A stretch of 64,000 bases of DNA from Rhyacophila brunnea (Eukaryota > Arthropoda > Insecta > Trichoptera > Rhyacophilidae): NCBI GenBank assembly GCA_022495005.1, contig JAGYXB010001755.1, positions 1-64,000 of the forward strand, read 5' to 3'. The position numbers and the translations under genes are program-made. This document shows, piece after piece, positions 22,225 to 32,521 of the stretch. The notes beneath the pieces are model-generated. The model did no database searches. It was not told where the DNA came from and was given only the letters and a program-made list of their open reading frames with translations. Positions within the stretch are counted from its first letter, which is position 1; each line of letters opens with the position of its first letter.

Positions 22225-22581
22225 TTAGTGATTACCATCGTGTTTATCTCTAATTTTATAGCAATTAGCTGACACATGCCCTGGTCTTCCACAAAAATGA
22301 CAATTAGGTTTACTGTGAATTGATAGTTTACTCGTCTTAGCAAGGAGTTTAACCATTTTTTCCTCTTCTAAAGCGATCGTAAAAGCTTCGCTTAAACTTT
22401 TCGGCATACACCTGCGAAGGTGTTCAGATATTTTAGAATCTACTTCAATTATAAACTGTTGTAATGCCTGGTCTTTGGTATTAGCGAGTCTACATTCCAA
22501 TTCACTGTTCTTAGTGGTAGAGTAATTTATTGCTGTTTTTAATTCTTAAACACTAGTTTCTAGTCTTAGCATGTATGAAGA
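22225..22581 (-). pseudogene. Outer Ty3/gypsy-like gag, C-terminal part with CCHC knuckle
   Basis: The open part (22500-22225) ends with the zinc knuckle CHFCGRPGHVSANC, and the ALEEE region before it is typical of gypsy-type capsid/nucleocapsid proteins. Upstream codons to 22581 read in the same frame with one stop. The preceding part of the gene lies at 26707-27055, beyond an inserted 4.1-kb element, and the start codon is at 36433-36435, beyond an inserted LTR retrotransposon. Gag forms the particle that packages element RNA. No pol follows, so the outer element is a remnant. Confidence 0.7.
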
Positions 22582-22912
22582 TATGTGACGCTAAAAAACA
22601 AACGTGGCCATCTCCATCACAAGTGAAACTGAGTAAATCAACTTTTTTGTTTTTGTGGTTAATTTGAACCCGTAAGTTAATAATTTCCTAATTTATGATT
22701 ATATTTTATTTAAAAAATACGATTTAAACAATGCTCAATAATCGCGAATCCTTAACAAACAAGATATTTACGATTTTATGTTGGAGATGGCTATGTTTGT
22801 TTTGTATCATCTGGATTTGACCAGGTTTGAAATAAATACTATTGGAGATGGACAGTTTTGTTTTGTATTCGATCGGTTTGTTTTGTATTCTAACAAACAG
22901 GGTTGTGTTAAA

Positions 22913-24235
22913 ATGGGTGCCGGACGAAATCCTGAATGCTGAAATCCCGAATGCCGACATCGCGAAAGCCGAAATCCCGAAAGCCAAAATCCCAAATGGC
23001 CGAAATCCCGAATGGCCGGAATCCCGAAGGCCGAAATCCCGAAAAATAAAAAAAATATAAACAGTATTAATTTTCAACCAGCGGTTCCCCAATAGGGGGC
23101 GCTTTTTCTTGGGTGTGTAATTTAACAAGATAATTAAAATAGTTATATAAAAACTGTTATTAATTATGGAATGAAGCAACAAAATAATTTTCAACCAGCG
23201 GCACCCCAAAAGGCGGCGCTTTTTCTCGATTGTATAATTTATCTAGATAATTAAAATAGTAGTATTAAAAACTATTATTAATTATAGAATGAAGCAAAAA
23301 AATAATTTTCAACCAGCGGTACCCCAATAGGCGGCGCTTTTTCTTGAATGTGTAATTTAACAAGATAATTAAAATAGTTATAATAAAAACTATTCATAAT
23401 TATGGAATCAAGCAACAAAATAATTTTCAACCAGCGGCACCCCAAAAGGGGACGCTTTTCTCGATTGTATAATTTAACAAGATAATTTAAATTGTTATAT
23501 AAAAACTATTATTAGTTATGAAATATTGCAAAAAAATAATTTTCAACCAGCGGTACCCCAATAGGCGGCTCTTTTTCTAGAGTGTGTAATTAAACAAGAT
23601 AATTATTTTCTTACTTCATTCCATAATTAATAATAGTTCTTATATAACTATTTTAATTATCTTGTTAAATTATACAATCGAGGAAAAGCGCCGCCTATTG
23701 GGGTGCCGCTGGTTGAAAATTATTTTGTTGCTTCATTTCATAATTATTAACAGTTTTTATATAACTATTTTAATTATCTTGTTAAATTATTTACTCAAGA
23801 AAAAGCGACGCCTATTGAGGTACCGCTGGTTGAAAATTATTTTCTTGCTTCATTTTATAATTAATAATAGTTTTTATATAACTATTTTAATTAACTTGTT
23901 AAATTATACAATCGAGGAAATTCGCCGCCTATTGGGGTGCCGCTGGTTGAAAATTATTTTCTTGCTTCATTCATAATTAATAATAGTTTTAAATACTACT
24001 ATTTTAATTATCTAGTTAACATATACAATTGAGAAAAAGCGCCGCCTTTTGGGGTGCCGCTGGTTGAAAATTATTTTGTTGCATCATTCCATAATTAATA
24101 ATAGTTTTTATATAACTATTCTAATTATCTTGTGAAATTACACACTCTAGAAAAAGCGCCGCCTATTGGGGTTTTATTACTGTTTATATTTTTTTATTTT
24201 TCGGGATTTCGGCCTTCGGGATTTCGTCTGGCACC
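22913..24235. mobile_element. Foldback element with alternating 117-bp units
   Basis: The ends are GTGCCGGACGAAATCC...GGATTTCGTCTGGCACC, next to short CCGAAATCCCGAA minisatellites. Inside are five direct units (starting near 23068, 23185, 23302, 23420 and 23538), then five inverted units to about 24180, each carrying ATTTTCAACCAGCGG. Two unit types alternate: GTACCCCAATAGG with TTGAGTGTG, and GCACCCCAAAAGG with TCGATTGTA. The element can form a giant hairpin. There is no coding capacity. A stray unit lies at 55541-55602. Confidence 0.85.
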
Positions 24236-24740
24236 TGAAAAAAACAACAATATAAATGTATAACTTATTTCATATTTACAACTAACACTTAATAATTTGA
24301 AAATTATAATTGGGTTTATGAATTTATTTTGAGTTTTATGATATTAGAATTAAATAGATAAGCAAACATAACAATATTTTTGAATAAAAATATATAAAAA
24401 AATGAGGGGGTCAGAAGCATAGGCAGCTTTCTGACAAAAAATGACTTTTTAACCTATGAATGCAGAATCATAAAGCTAAAAATTCTGCACGTTGTGAGCT
24501 GATGTTTTACTAACAAACTTGGCTTTCTACCATAGAAAATCGTTGTTAAAAATTAGCTTCAGAAGCAAACCCAGCTTTCTTCACTCTAAATGTTTCGTCC
24601 CATACAAAAAGTCACGTGACAAAATGGCGGCTCAGTACATTTTGGCGGTTGCCGCGCGAGTTTTCGCTACGGCTTATAATCGTGATTATTGTGCTAAAAT
24701 TGTGAATCAAAGTGTTAAATTACAAAATTTTGAAAGATGG

Positions 24741-25000
24741 AGAGTCACCCTTTGGAAATAGCTTCAAATAAAGCTAGGAAACGTTCAAGATGTCCAGAAA
24801 ACTGGAAGAGAAATATGACTAAAATTTCGATGTATGTAACTGTCACTTGACCAATAAGACAAGCATCAAAACTTTTTTAGAACAATGTAATTCTTACAAT
24901 TTTTTTTTTTAAGGTACAGTCCTAAGGAAATGCCGATTGCGCCGACATGCAACCACAACCAAAAGTCATTAAAATGTGCCAATTTAAAGATGAAGGATAG
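24741..25000 (+). pseudogene. Possible two-exon N-terminus of a transposase-like gene
   Basis: An ATG at 24741 opens a basic stretch containing RKRSRCPENWKRNMTK. A donor-like GTATGT near 24831 and a polypyrimidine tract plus AAG acceptor near 24913 would join it to a second stretch with Cys residues (PTCNHN, LKCANLK). That pattern resembles N-terminal zinc-binding regions of insect DNA-transposon or domesticated genes as I recall them; no catalytic part follows. It lies inside the 4.1-kb TIR element. I give it low confidence. Confidence 0.35.
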
Positions 25001-25054
25001 TACGATATGAAACTAATTTTAAATATTATTAACTGTTTTTAATTTAAGGCTATA

Positions 25055-25400
25055 CTTCAGTTGAGGCATGGTCTAAAAAGATCCTGGCTAGGCGATGCGC
25101 GGATTTTGCAAACGACGCGTGCCGAACGAAATATAATTTGACATAAAAATCCAACATGCGTCCATTAATATTATGTTTATTGTTATAAAACTAATAATAA
25201 TAGTATATTCATTGACATCTTTTCTTTTTTAAGTACTTAAAAACATTAGGAATATTTTCATCCGACGCCGTGACAAAACAAATCGACGTGCAGACACCTC
25301 GACTATCGGTCAGTCTCCGAATGGCAATGCGGCCGAAACTATGTCCTACATAGTCTTGAAAATTATCAACCGTTTCACTTATGTACGCTCTTAATATCAT
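25055..25400. repeat. Dispersed repeat shared with 53247-53620, copy 1
   Basis: Matching stretches include GATGCGCGGATTNTGCAAA, CCGAACGAAATATAATTTG, ATTTTCATCCGACGCC and CAAATCGACGTGC. A 63-codon minus-strand frame (25400-25209) crosses the shared part but contains no known motif and is not conserved as a frame in the second copy. The element class is unknown. Confidence 0.65.
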
Positions 25401-26242
25401 TGTTTACCAAATGTATGTATTATGTTATAGGAATAATTATTACTGTAACATGTTTTTTCTTTAAGAATATTTTTATTTCATAGTTCATAGGCTAGACATT
25501 AATTAACATTCTGGCAATTTATTGTAATCATTATTATATAAACTGAAGTAAAACACTGTTTTGTGTCTACCACTGTCATGTATTTTATCACAAGTATATT
25601 GAATGCTTACGCATACAAACCGATGCTTATTTTCATGTGTAATGCAAACAAAAAATCCTTTCCATTGTAAGTAATATTATTAGGTATATCTTATAATGAG
25701 AAATAAATGACTTTAATAAATTTGTTTTTTTTTGTGCACGTAAAGATTTTTTTCATTTATTCAAGTTACAATGTTTGTCTTTGAGTATTTTTACAATAAA
25801 AAACATGGCCGACAAGTTAAAATCTTAGAAGCAAACATGGCTTTCTTTCATGTTGTCAAAAGCAAAGTCAGACTTCTTGATGGGTGAGAAGCAAATGCAG
25901 CCTTCTTGATATTTATTATGCATATATCTTAAACATGTAATAAAATTAATGAGTTTTAAAAGTTAAATTGACTTTGAAACACAATATTCCACTATAATGT
26001 ATAGCTCACATAAATTAAATTAAATTGTAAGACTTCTTATCAGTTTTTGACGTTTTACTCAAAACTACCCACGTGGTAGAAAGCTGCCTTTGCTTTTGGG
26101 CACCTCAAATATAGATGACTGAACCAGTTTACACGATATTATGCAGCTTTAAAACTGAACATAAAATATGAACAGCCAAGGCACAGCCCTGAGGTTCTAA
26201 GATGCGAACTGTCGTAAAACGTTTGAAAATCAAAATTTACTT

Positions 26243-26380
26243 ACCGTTTTTCAGTCTTCTTTGAACGTTTAATGGTATAATTTGATCTGGCAAACTTTCG
26301 TGCATTATCTGGAGACACTATTTCAAACTTTATTTGGATTATTTTCCATTCTTTGCCAATTATTTCGCTTAAAAACTTGA
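26243..26380 (-). pseudogene. Exon-like basic coding stretch inside the 4.1-kb TIR element
   Basis: Reading minus, a frame of about 45 codons (ending RSKKTEKR) runs into a canonical donor GTAAGT at about 26243. It contains EWKIIQIKFEIVSPDNARKF. I cannot assign a family. It could be a leftover exon of an autonomous relative of this transposon. A stop lies immediately upstream in frame, so it is not a complete exon as it stands. Confidence 0.3.
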
Positions 26381-26706
26381 AGAGCACATCTTATACACAG
26401 AGTAAACTTTTTGCTGATGGGAGCCATATTGATAAAATGCCACGACATGATTGGCCATTCTGAAAAAGTGCTACGTCGTGATTGGCTAAGACGAATGTGA
26501 CCACGTTTGATATAAAAAGTCAATGGAGATGACTAAGTTTGAAAAAAATCACAACTTTTATTTTGATTTTTTAAGCAGAAAATAAGTAGATAGACATGTC
26601 TGAAGTGAATATTATTATATAAAACAACACAAGCAGTCATACCAACCAAAAATCTCAAAAAAGTCAGTGACTGGAGATGGCCACGTTTGTTTTTTAACGT
26701 CACATA

Positions 26707-27055
26707 TATACTCTGTTGTGAAAATTGTTTGCACTGTTGCAATTCTAAATATAAATACGTTTGTGTTTTGATATCTCCCAAATTTAATTTTAAATAAGAT
26801 TAAAGCTATTCATAGTTATCAAAAAGTTTAATAGAGCAAGCGCTTTGGGCTTTATCAGAGAGTTGCAATAAAATATAAGATAACAAAAACCCTTTATGAG
26901 CTTCCTTTGTATATTGGAACGCTTTTTCGCAGTTTAAAAGAAATGGTACGAGTTTATCTCGATTTCCGTCAAAAGGATGAATGAATTTGATAGATTGACT
27001 AATAGGTATTTCCATTATATTATTATTTACGGCTGTCTCAGTGGAACTAGAGGGT
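26707..27055 (-). pseudogene. Outer Ty3/gypsy-like gag, N-terminal and middle part
   Basis: The frame (to 26806) has the capsid-like stretch FIHPFDGNRDKLVPFLLNCE, typical of retrotransposon gag N-terminal domains. It ends in a stop, after which the homologous frame continues one base off (YLELQQCKQFS) up to the 4.1-kb TIR insertion at 26704. The upstream end is cut at 27056 by the inner LTR retrotransposon. If that insertion and one copy of its target duplication are ignored, the frame is in phase with the ATG at 36433-36435. Confidence 0.75.
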
Positions 27056-27059
27056 GTGT

Positions 27060-27925
27060 TGTCAAATTAAAAAATTGGAAAGAGTGTAATATGTAAATAG
27101 TATCGTTAGAATGATAATAGTAAAAGAAGTTTAATAATTGTAATGCACAATTGTTAAACATGGAGTGCCAACTAATTCAATCAATAAAACATGAAATATT
27201 TAGTACTATTAATCTCACAGCGTATGAGATTCGGCTTTCTGCCAACTTAACCTTCTGTAAAGAATGCTTTATAAATCATTTATCTACCTCAAATAAAATG
27301 TCATTTGTAAACTCGTTGAAATATTAAATTATAATTTTGGGCGCCTTAAAAGTTGTGTATTTACAAATTAAATATAACAGTATAAAAATAAGAACACAGC
27401 TAATCGTTAAAAGTGTTATTTAATTACACACAACCAATTTACATTGAAATTTAAAATGATACGAAAATAAATACAAATTTGAGAAGCGTTCCTTGGTACT
27501 GTACATTAGAGTATTATTTCTTTTAAGATGGTAATAATTACTTAGCTTTATGATTAAAGTGTGATGGCTGGAACTTCATCTTGGCTGGAATCTGCCGCCT
27601 TGTCTTCTACCTTCCCGTCCGAAAGGAAGTAACTACAAATGGCGTTGAAACTGTATCTAATTGTTAATCGAAGACGTCCGATCCGCACAGAAACTAAACC
27701 CGGAGTGAAATCTTCTGGGCGGAAATAAGTTATTTGTTGATATGACGCTTTCAAAAAGGCGGGAAGAAACCCCATTGGCCTATTTTTTAACGATCATTGT
27801 TTTAGAAACAAGGTTGACACATACTTTTAACAAGGTTGTGCCAAATTTATTGTTAATTAAATTAACATTATTTATTTAAGTCTGCGTTTGAAATGTAGAC
27901 ATGTCACGTGAAATGTAACATGACA
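27060..27925 (-). repeat. 3' LTR of the inner LTR retrotransposon
   Basis: 866 bp with TGTCA/TGACA ends. On the minus strand it is preceded by the purine-rich GGAACGAGGGTA, a likely polypurine tract. A minus-strand frame of 66-73 codons (27775-27554) is kept in both LTRs with only one amino-acid change; whether it is translated is unknown. Confidence 0.88.
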
Positions 27926-28538
27926 ATACCCTCGTTCCGCAATAGATGAAAAAATCTGGAACTCCTCCTCAGGGTGTCCAATGTCAGTCGACAGTAGTCG
28001 CAGGCACCTCATGTGGAAGCAGTATCCAACAGATTGTTAGAATAATGTAGTGACTCAGCATAGTTTTGTCCATCAAAGGAAGGTAGTGTTGTCCTTCAAA
28101 AGAAGATCATTTTGTACATCGGAGAAGATTGTGTCGTACATCGGAAAAGATCGTGTCATCCTTCAGGTCTTCGCTTTTCATTCTTGTTTAGAACTAGCTA
28201 AGGTTTCACTTTCTTTCCTTCAATAGGAACTATCTACACTTGCACTGAACTTGAAATTATATTTATTCTTCTCGTCGTCGAAAAAGTTGTTTAAAAATTA
28301 TATATTATACTCTATGTACCATACCAATCGAAGAAAACAGATATTCAATAATAATAATAATCACATATAAATCAGGTAATAAAAATGTACATGCAAGTAC
28401 ACACAAAATTTTTAAAATAGGGTAAAATTTAGAGAAAATTGTAAATATAGTTAATTATGCAATTAAGAATTGTTTATAAATCAGTCATTTTAGGTGATAA
28501 CATATCATAGTAAACATAATATTATATTATAATAAAGA

Positions 28539-28604
28539 ATTGTGGAAAGTTACGGTAGTACTTTTGGAAAGTACGCCAACAAATTTGAACAAGAAATCCA
28601 CAAT
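28539..28604 (+). other. Stem-loop 1 (paired with a paralogue at 28709)
   Basis: The outer stem is ATTGTGGA with TCCACAAT. The inner stem is GTACTT with AAGTAC, and the constant word TACGGTAGT lies between them. The arrangement repeats at 28709-28771 with changed but still paired bases. Confidence 0.6.
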
Positions 28605-28708
28605 CTTTTACTTAAATTACAGAAATTTATTTATATATAAATAGTGATAACATTTTTTGGATAATTAAAATTACATTAACATTAATAATATTTAGTTGTT
28701 ATAACAAA

Positions 28709-28771
28709 ATTGTGGCGTTTTACGGTAGTTCTATGAAAAGAACGCCTAAAAATTGAAAAAAGCGCCACAAT
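28709..28771 (+). other. Stem-loop 2, covarying with stem-loop 1
   Basis: The outer stem is ATTGTGGCG with CGCCACAAT; the inner stem is GTTCT with AGAAC. Relative to stem-loop 1, an A-T pair became C-G in the outer stem, and an A-T pair became T-A in the inner stem. Confidence 0.6.
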
Positions 28772-28965
28772 CTTATCAAACAATACCTTTTTGAGTTATA
28801 ATTATAATTACCACGATATTCCATTTAAATATCGGTAATAAAATCAAGAAATAATAGTTATTTAATACTATTTGTACATTGGTAATAAAATATAGAAATA
28901 CTATTTAATACCATTTGAATATCATCATTTAAATACTGGTAATAAAATTCAATAGACAAAAGTTG

Positions 28966-29175
28966 CTTCCATTTAGATCATTCAAATAATGGAAACAAAT
29001 TAAGAGATATTTCCATATTATATCATCATAATAATGGAAATAAAGTTAAAAGATTTAGAGATTAAGTTGCTTCCATTTAAATATCATTCAAATAATGGTA
29101 ACAAAATTAAGAGATATTTCCATACTATATCATCATAATAATGGAAATAAAGTTAAAAGATTTAGAGATTAAGTT
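28966..29175. repeat. Tandem duplication of about 110 bp
   Basis: The word AAGTTGCTTCCATTTA begins units near 28966 and 29073, and a third start lies near 29172. The units share ATTCAAATAATGG, AGAGATATTTCCATA and AAAGTTAAAAGATTTAGAGA. It lies in the non-coding part of the inner LTR element. Confidence 0.8.
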
Positions 29176-29772
29176 GCTTCCATGCTATACCATTATAATA
29201 TATATTATTGACAATAAGAACAAAAAATTTACAATAACTTTATACAATCCAAGTTATATTGGACGAAAAGAAAATTTTAATTTATAGAATTATACTATAA
29301 ATTATTTTTAAAGAGACATTTAAGTTTTACAATCATTCTTGTTGCATTGTAATTTAATTTATTAAGAAATAATTTTTACTTTTAACCATATTAATTTACT
29401 GGTTAAATGTCATCATATCACAATTTGTAAGAAGAAAAATTATACAATAATTAATTATTATGCACAATTAAGAGAAATCAATATGTTTATATTCATATTG
29501 ATTAAGTATTTATTTGAAAACAACTGCGAATCAACGTGTAAAATATGACTATTCATTATGAATATACATTTATTAGAGAAAAAAGCACGATAAAATTCAA
29601 CAGGGTTAATTCAATAGAAATTCTGAGAAAGGTACCAAACATAATATGGGTCTGAGAAGATTAAGCAAGTACTAAACTGATATTCCCCTCGCTCCAGGTC
29701 CCAGAAGGCAATTACAGGCTACAAAAAGAACACAATCCAGTACTAACTTGTAATTTATAAACATTTACGCTG

Positions 29773-31694
29773 TTACATTATTAACGCTGAAATTTCCTGA
29801 ATATTTATTCGGGACAAAACATCAGGTACAATATTTAACTTACCGGGTCTATGTTTAATGTCGAAATCTAATTGTAAGAGCGTCGTAGACCATCTAGCCA
29901 ATCTACCAGAAGTATTTTTTAATGAAATTAACCATTTTAAACTTGAATGGTCAGTATGAATAGTAAAGTGACAGCCATCTATGTATTGTCTGAAATGATG
30001 GACTGATTCTAAAATAGCCAAAAGCTCTCTCTCCGTAACTGTGTAATTACGCTGTGATTTGGATAGAGTTCTTGAGAAGAACGCAAATGGGTGTCGCCAT
30101 CCTCAAACTCTTGAGTTAAGACCGCACCTATGCCGTAATTACTTGCATCAGTATGTAAAGAAAACTCCAATTCAAAATTTGGACAAGCAAGAACAGGTGC
30201 TGTTATAAGTGCCTGTTTTAGTGACTCAAATGCTAATTGTGCATCTGGTGACCATTTAAAATTAGAAATACCACCTTTTATACCAGTTAGTTTAGTTAAA
30301 GGTGCAGAAATAGTAGAAAAGTTATTTATAAATCTTCGATAATAACTACATAAACCAACAAATGATTTAATATCTTTCGAAGACTTGGGTATTGGAAAAT
30401 TCTTAACACAATCTAATTTAATAGGATCGCACTGCAAACCTTTTTCATTTACAATATAACCCAAAAATTTTAATTCTGATTTACAAAATTCGGATTTCTT
30501 AAAATTAATTGTTAAACCAGAATTTTTTAATTTAGTATACACTCGCTCAAGCAAAACCAAATGCTCCTTAAAATTATTAGGAATTATTAAAATATCATCC
30601 AAATAACAAAATACTCTGTTTTCGAATTCCGGACCAAATAATTGATCGGCTAAACGTTGCATTACGTTAGCTGAATTACGAAGGCCAAAAGGGGTGGTTA
30701 TAAATTCGAATAAACCACGTCTTGGTACTACAAATGCTGTCTTCTCACATGAATCAGAAGAGAGCGGCAGTTGCCAAAACGCTTTTGATAAATCTATAGA
30801 AGAAATAAATTTAGCATCACGAAGGTGATCTAATATTTGAGATATATAAGGAAGTGGATAGTTATCAGATTTAGTTACACAGTTCAATTTTCTAGAATCT
30901 AAACAATGACGACCAGAACCATCTTTCTTTGAAACAATTAAAATAGGATTAGACCAACTAGACGAAGAATGTCTCACGACTCCCATCGCCAATATATCAT
31001 CTAATTGTTTTTCAACGAGTTGCTGTTTCACAGGTGATAAAGGATAATAACGTTGTTGAATTGGAGGACCAGTTGTAATAATTTCATGTGAAACAAGGTG
31101 AGTTCTACCCAATCCAATCCTTTCAAATGAAATAGAATGAAATTTGTTTTTAATAGCTTCTAATTCAAGTAGTTGTTCATTTGAAATTTTTATGTTATTT
31201 AAAGTACATACTGAATTTAATATATTAATTTTGGTTATTTGAAGAATATCAGGTTCAATGTTAAACGTGTGCCAGAAATCAATACCTAGAATTAATTCTG
31301 GATAAATATTTGGCATTACTATGAATTTAAAGTTATGAGTATTATTTTTATATGTAATAGGTAACGTGATTTCTCCTTTAGCACGCTGAGAACGGCCATT
31401 AACTGCTTTAATGTGCATTCGAGAAGGTAAAATCTTTTGCCGAAAAGCATCTAATTTTGACAAAATACTTTCACTAATACAACTTATGGTGGCACCGGAA
31501 TCCAATAATCCAACCAAAGTTGCATTATTCAAGGTAATTTCTACAAAAGGTCGAGGATCAACCTCTTTTTCAGGAGAGAATGTTGCAATAAAATTTGTAT
31601 CATAAAAATTAGTGACTTGTTTTAACCAAGACGTCCACTCTAATTTTTGTTGCGCTAAGGTTGGTTTGAACCTGTTGCACGCTGATCGTTTTTT
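29773..31694 (-). pseudogene. pol of the inner LTR element: protease, RT, RNase H (one frameshift)
   Basis: The frame is entered from gag by -1 slippage at 31688-31694 and is open through the gag stop. The aspartic protease motif is LLDSGATISCIS. RT runs from about PPIQQRYYPLSP, with IVSKKDGSGR, SSIDLSKAFWQLPL, FVVPRRGLFEF and the catalytic YLDDILI, then FLGYIVNEKG. A one-base slip near 30085-30100 breaks the frame just before RNase H. The second piece (30021-29773) continues with IHTDHSSLKWL and HRPGKLNIVPDVLSR. The polyprotein stops there. Without integrase the element would need help in trans. Confidence 0.85.
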
Positions 31695-32521
31695 GAATTA
31701 GTTTGAATTTTTGTTATACCCTTTGCTAAGCAATCTGGGCAATTTTTAGATGTTGTATGCGTTTTCCTGCATACAAAACAAATTGGATACTTAATTTTAT
31801 TACAGCTAGTAAAATGGTGTCCTTCTTCAAGGCACTTTAAACATTTAATAATATAGTTAGCTCTGCCAGAACCATTCGCAACCTCTTGATTATTTACTAC
31901 GGCAATATTGCTTTTGAATTCATTGCTGTTTTTAGATGTGTTTGGTGTCACTTTTGGACCAATTATCAAATCAACTTTTCTACAACTATCAATTAGCTGC
32001 GAATAATCTTGTACATTGCTTGTCATCACAAAGTTTTGATATCTAGGTAATAATCCCTGCTGAATTATTATCAGTGCCTCTTCAATTGTCATGCGATTAC
32101 TTAAGCGACTTGCCATCGCTCTAATTTTTAGAATGTAATCAGAGACTAGCTCATCACTACCCTGTTTGGTTAATTGGATAGTATTCATTAGTTCACTAAT
32201 AACGTGAACACTCTCAAATTGAAAATAAAGCGCTTTCTTTAACTGAGCCCAATCTTTGAACTCGTCATTCGCTAACCTGAACCAGACGGAAGCGTTATCT
32301 TTCAAAAGGTCAGGAAAACAGGACACTAATATATGCTCCGGAGTTTTTCTACTTTTAAGTAGCTCCTCGACACGTTGAATGAAATTATGTACGCTTGTTT
32401 TTCCATCATATGAAACGTTATAATTTTTAAGTAAATATTTTTCGTGATTAATGGAAGTTTCATTTTTCACTACTTTATGAGATAATAAAGAATTGTTCCA
32501 AGACTCAGCTTGTTCCTGCAT
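31655..32521 (-). CDS. gag of the inner LTR element
   Basis: A 288-codon intact frame. Residues about 35-180 form the retrotransposon gag capsid region (YDGKTSVHNFIQRVEELL, WAQLKKALYFQF, LPRYQNFVM). The C-terminus carries two Cys/His knuckles, CLKCLEEGHHFTSC and CFVCRKTHTTSKNC, which would bind element RNA. The ATG at 32521 is the first in frame. The frame ends at a TAG just before the protease region, with the slippery heptamer about 10 codons upstream, so most ribosomes would make gag alone. Confidence 0.82.
   Translation of the reverse strand: MQEQAESWNNSLLSHKVVKNETSINHEKYLLKNYNVSYDGKTSVHNFIQRVEELLKSRKTPEHILVSCFPDLLKDNASVWFRLANDEFKDWAQLKKALYFQFESVHVISELMNTIQLTKQGSDELVSDYILKIRAMASRLSNRMTIEEALIIIQQGLLPRYQNFVMTSNVQDYSQLIDSCRKVDLIIGPKVTPNTSKNSNEFKSNIAVVNNQEVANGSGRANYIIKCLKCLEEGHHFTSCNKIKYPICFVCRKTHTTSKNCPDCLAKGITKIQTNSKNDQRATGSNQP
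31688..31694 (-). promoter_or_regulatory. -1 ribosomal frameshift site, A AAA AAC
   Basis: On the minus strand the gag codons TCA AAA AAC contain the canonical X XXY YYZ heptamer in the right phase. The -1 frame from here is open through the gag stop into protease and RT. Such sites set the gag to gag-pol ratio in many retroelements. I did not identify a downstream pseudoknot with certainty. Confidence 0.75.

Larger units (their letters stand above)
22584..26704. mobile_element. 4.1-kb TIR element (TA target) inserted in the outer gag
   Basis: The ends are inverted repeats of about 34 bp starting TGTGACGYTAAAAAACAAAC and continuing GTGGCCATCTCCA, flanked by TA on each side. Related words sit inside near both ends (22783, 22843, 26522), and CAAACRTGGC-type iterons recur in the interior. 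It contains a foldback element (22913-24235), a possible transposase N-terminus (24741-25000) and an exon-like stretch on the minus strand (26243-26380). A TA target fits Tc1/mariner-like or PIF-like groups, but no catalytic domain is seen. Confidence 0.75.
27926..29772. other. Non-coding interior where integrase would be expected
   Basis: No minus-strand frame above 60 codons exists between the RNase H end and the 3' LTR. The stretch is AT-rich and holds two paralogous stem-loops (28539-28604, 28709-28771) and a tandem duplication (28966-29175). Ty3/gypsy elements normally encode integrase here, with HHCC and DDE motifs, and I see neither. Confidence 0.6.

Noticed and set aside
22842..23060. 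72-codon frame with repeated IPNAEIPKA-like residues
   Set aside because: It is the translation of the CCGAAATCCCGAA minisatellite in the foldback element, not a protein repeat family.
22913..24235. CRISPR-like array
   Set aside because: Units are 117 bp with no unique spacers, in both orientations, in a eukaryotic genome. It is a foldback element.
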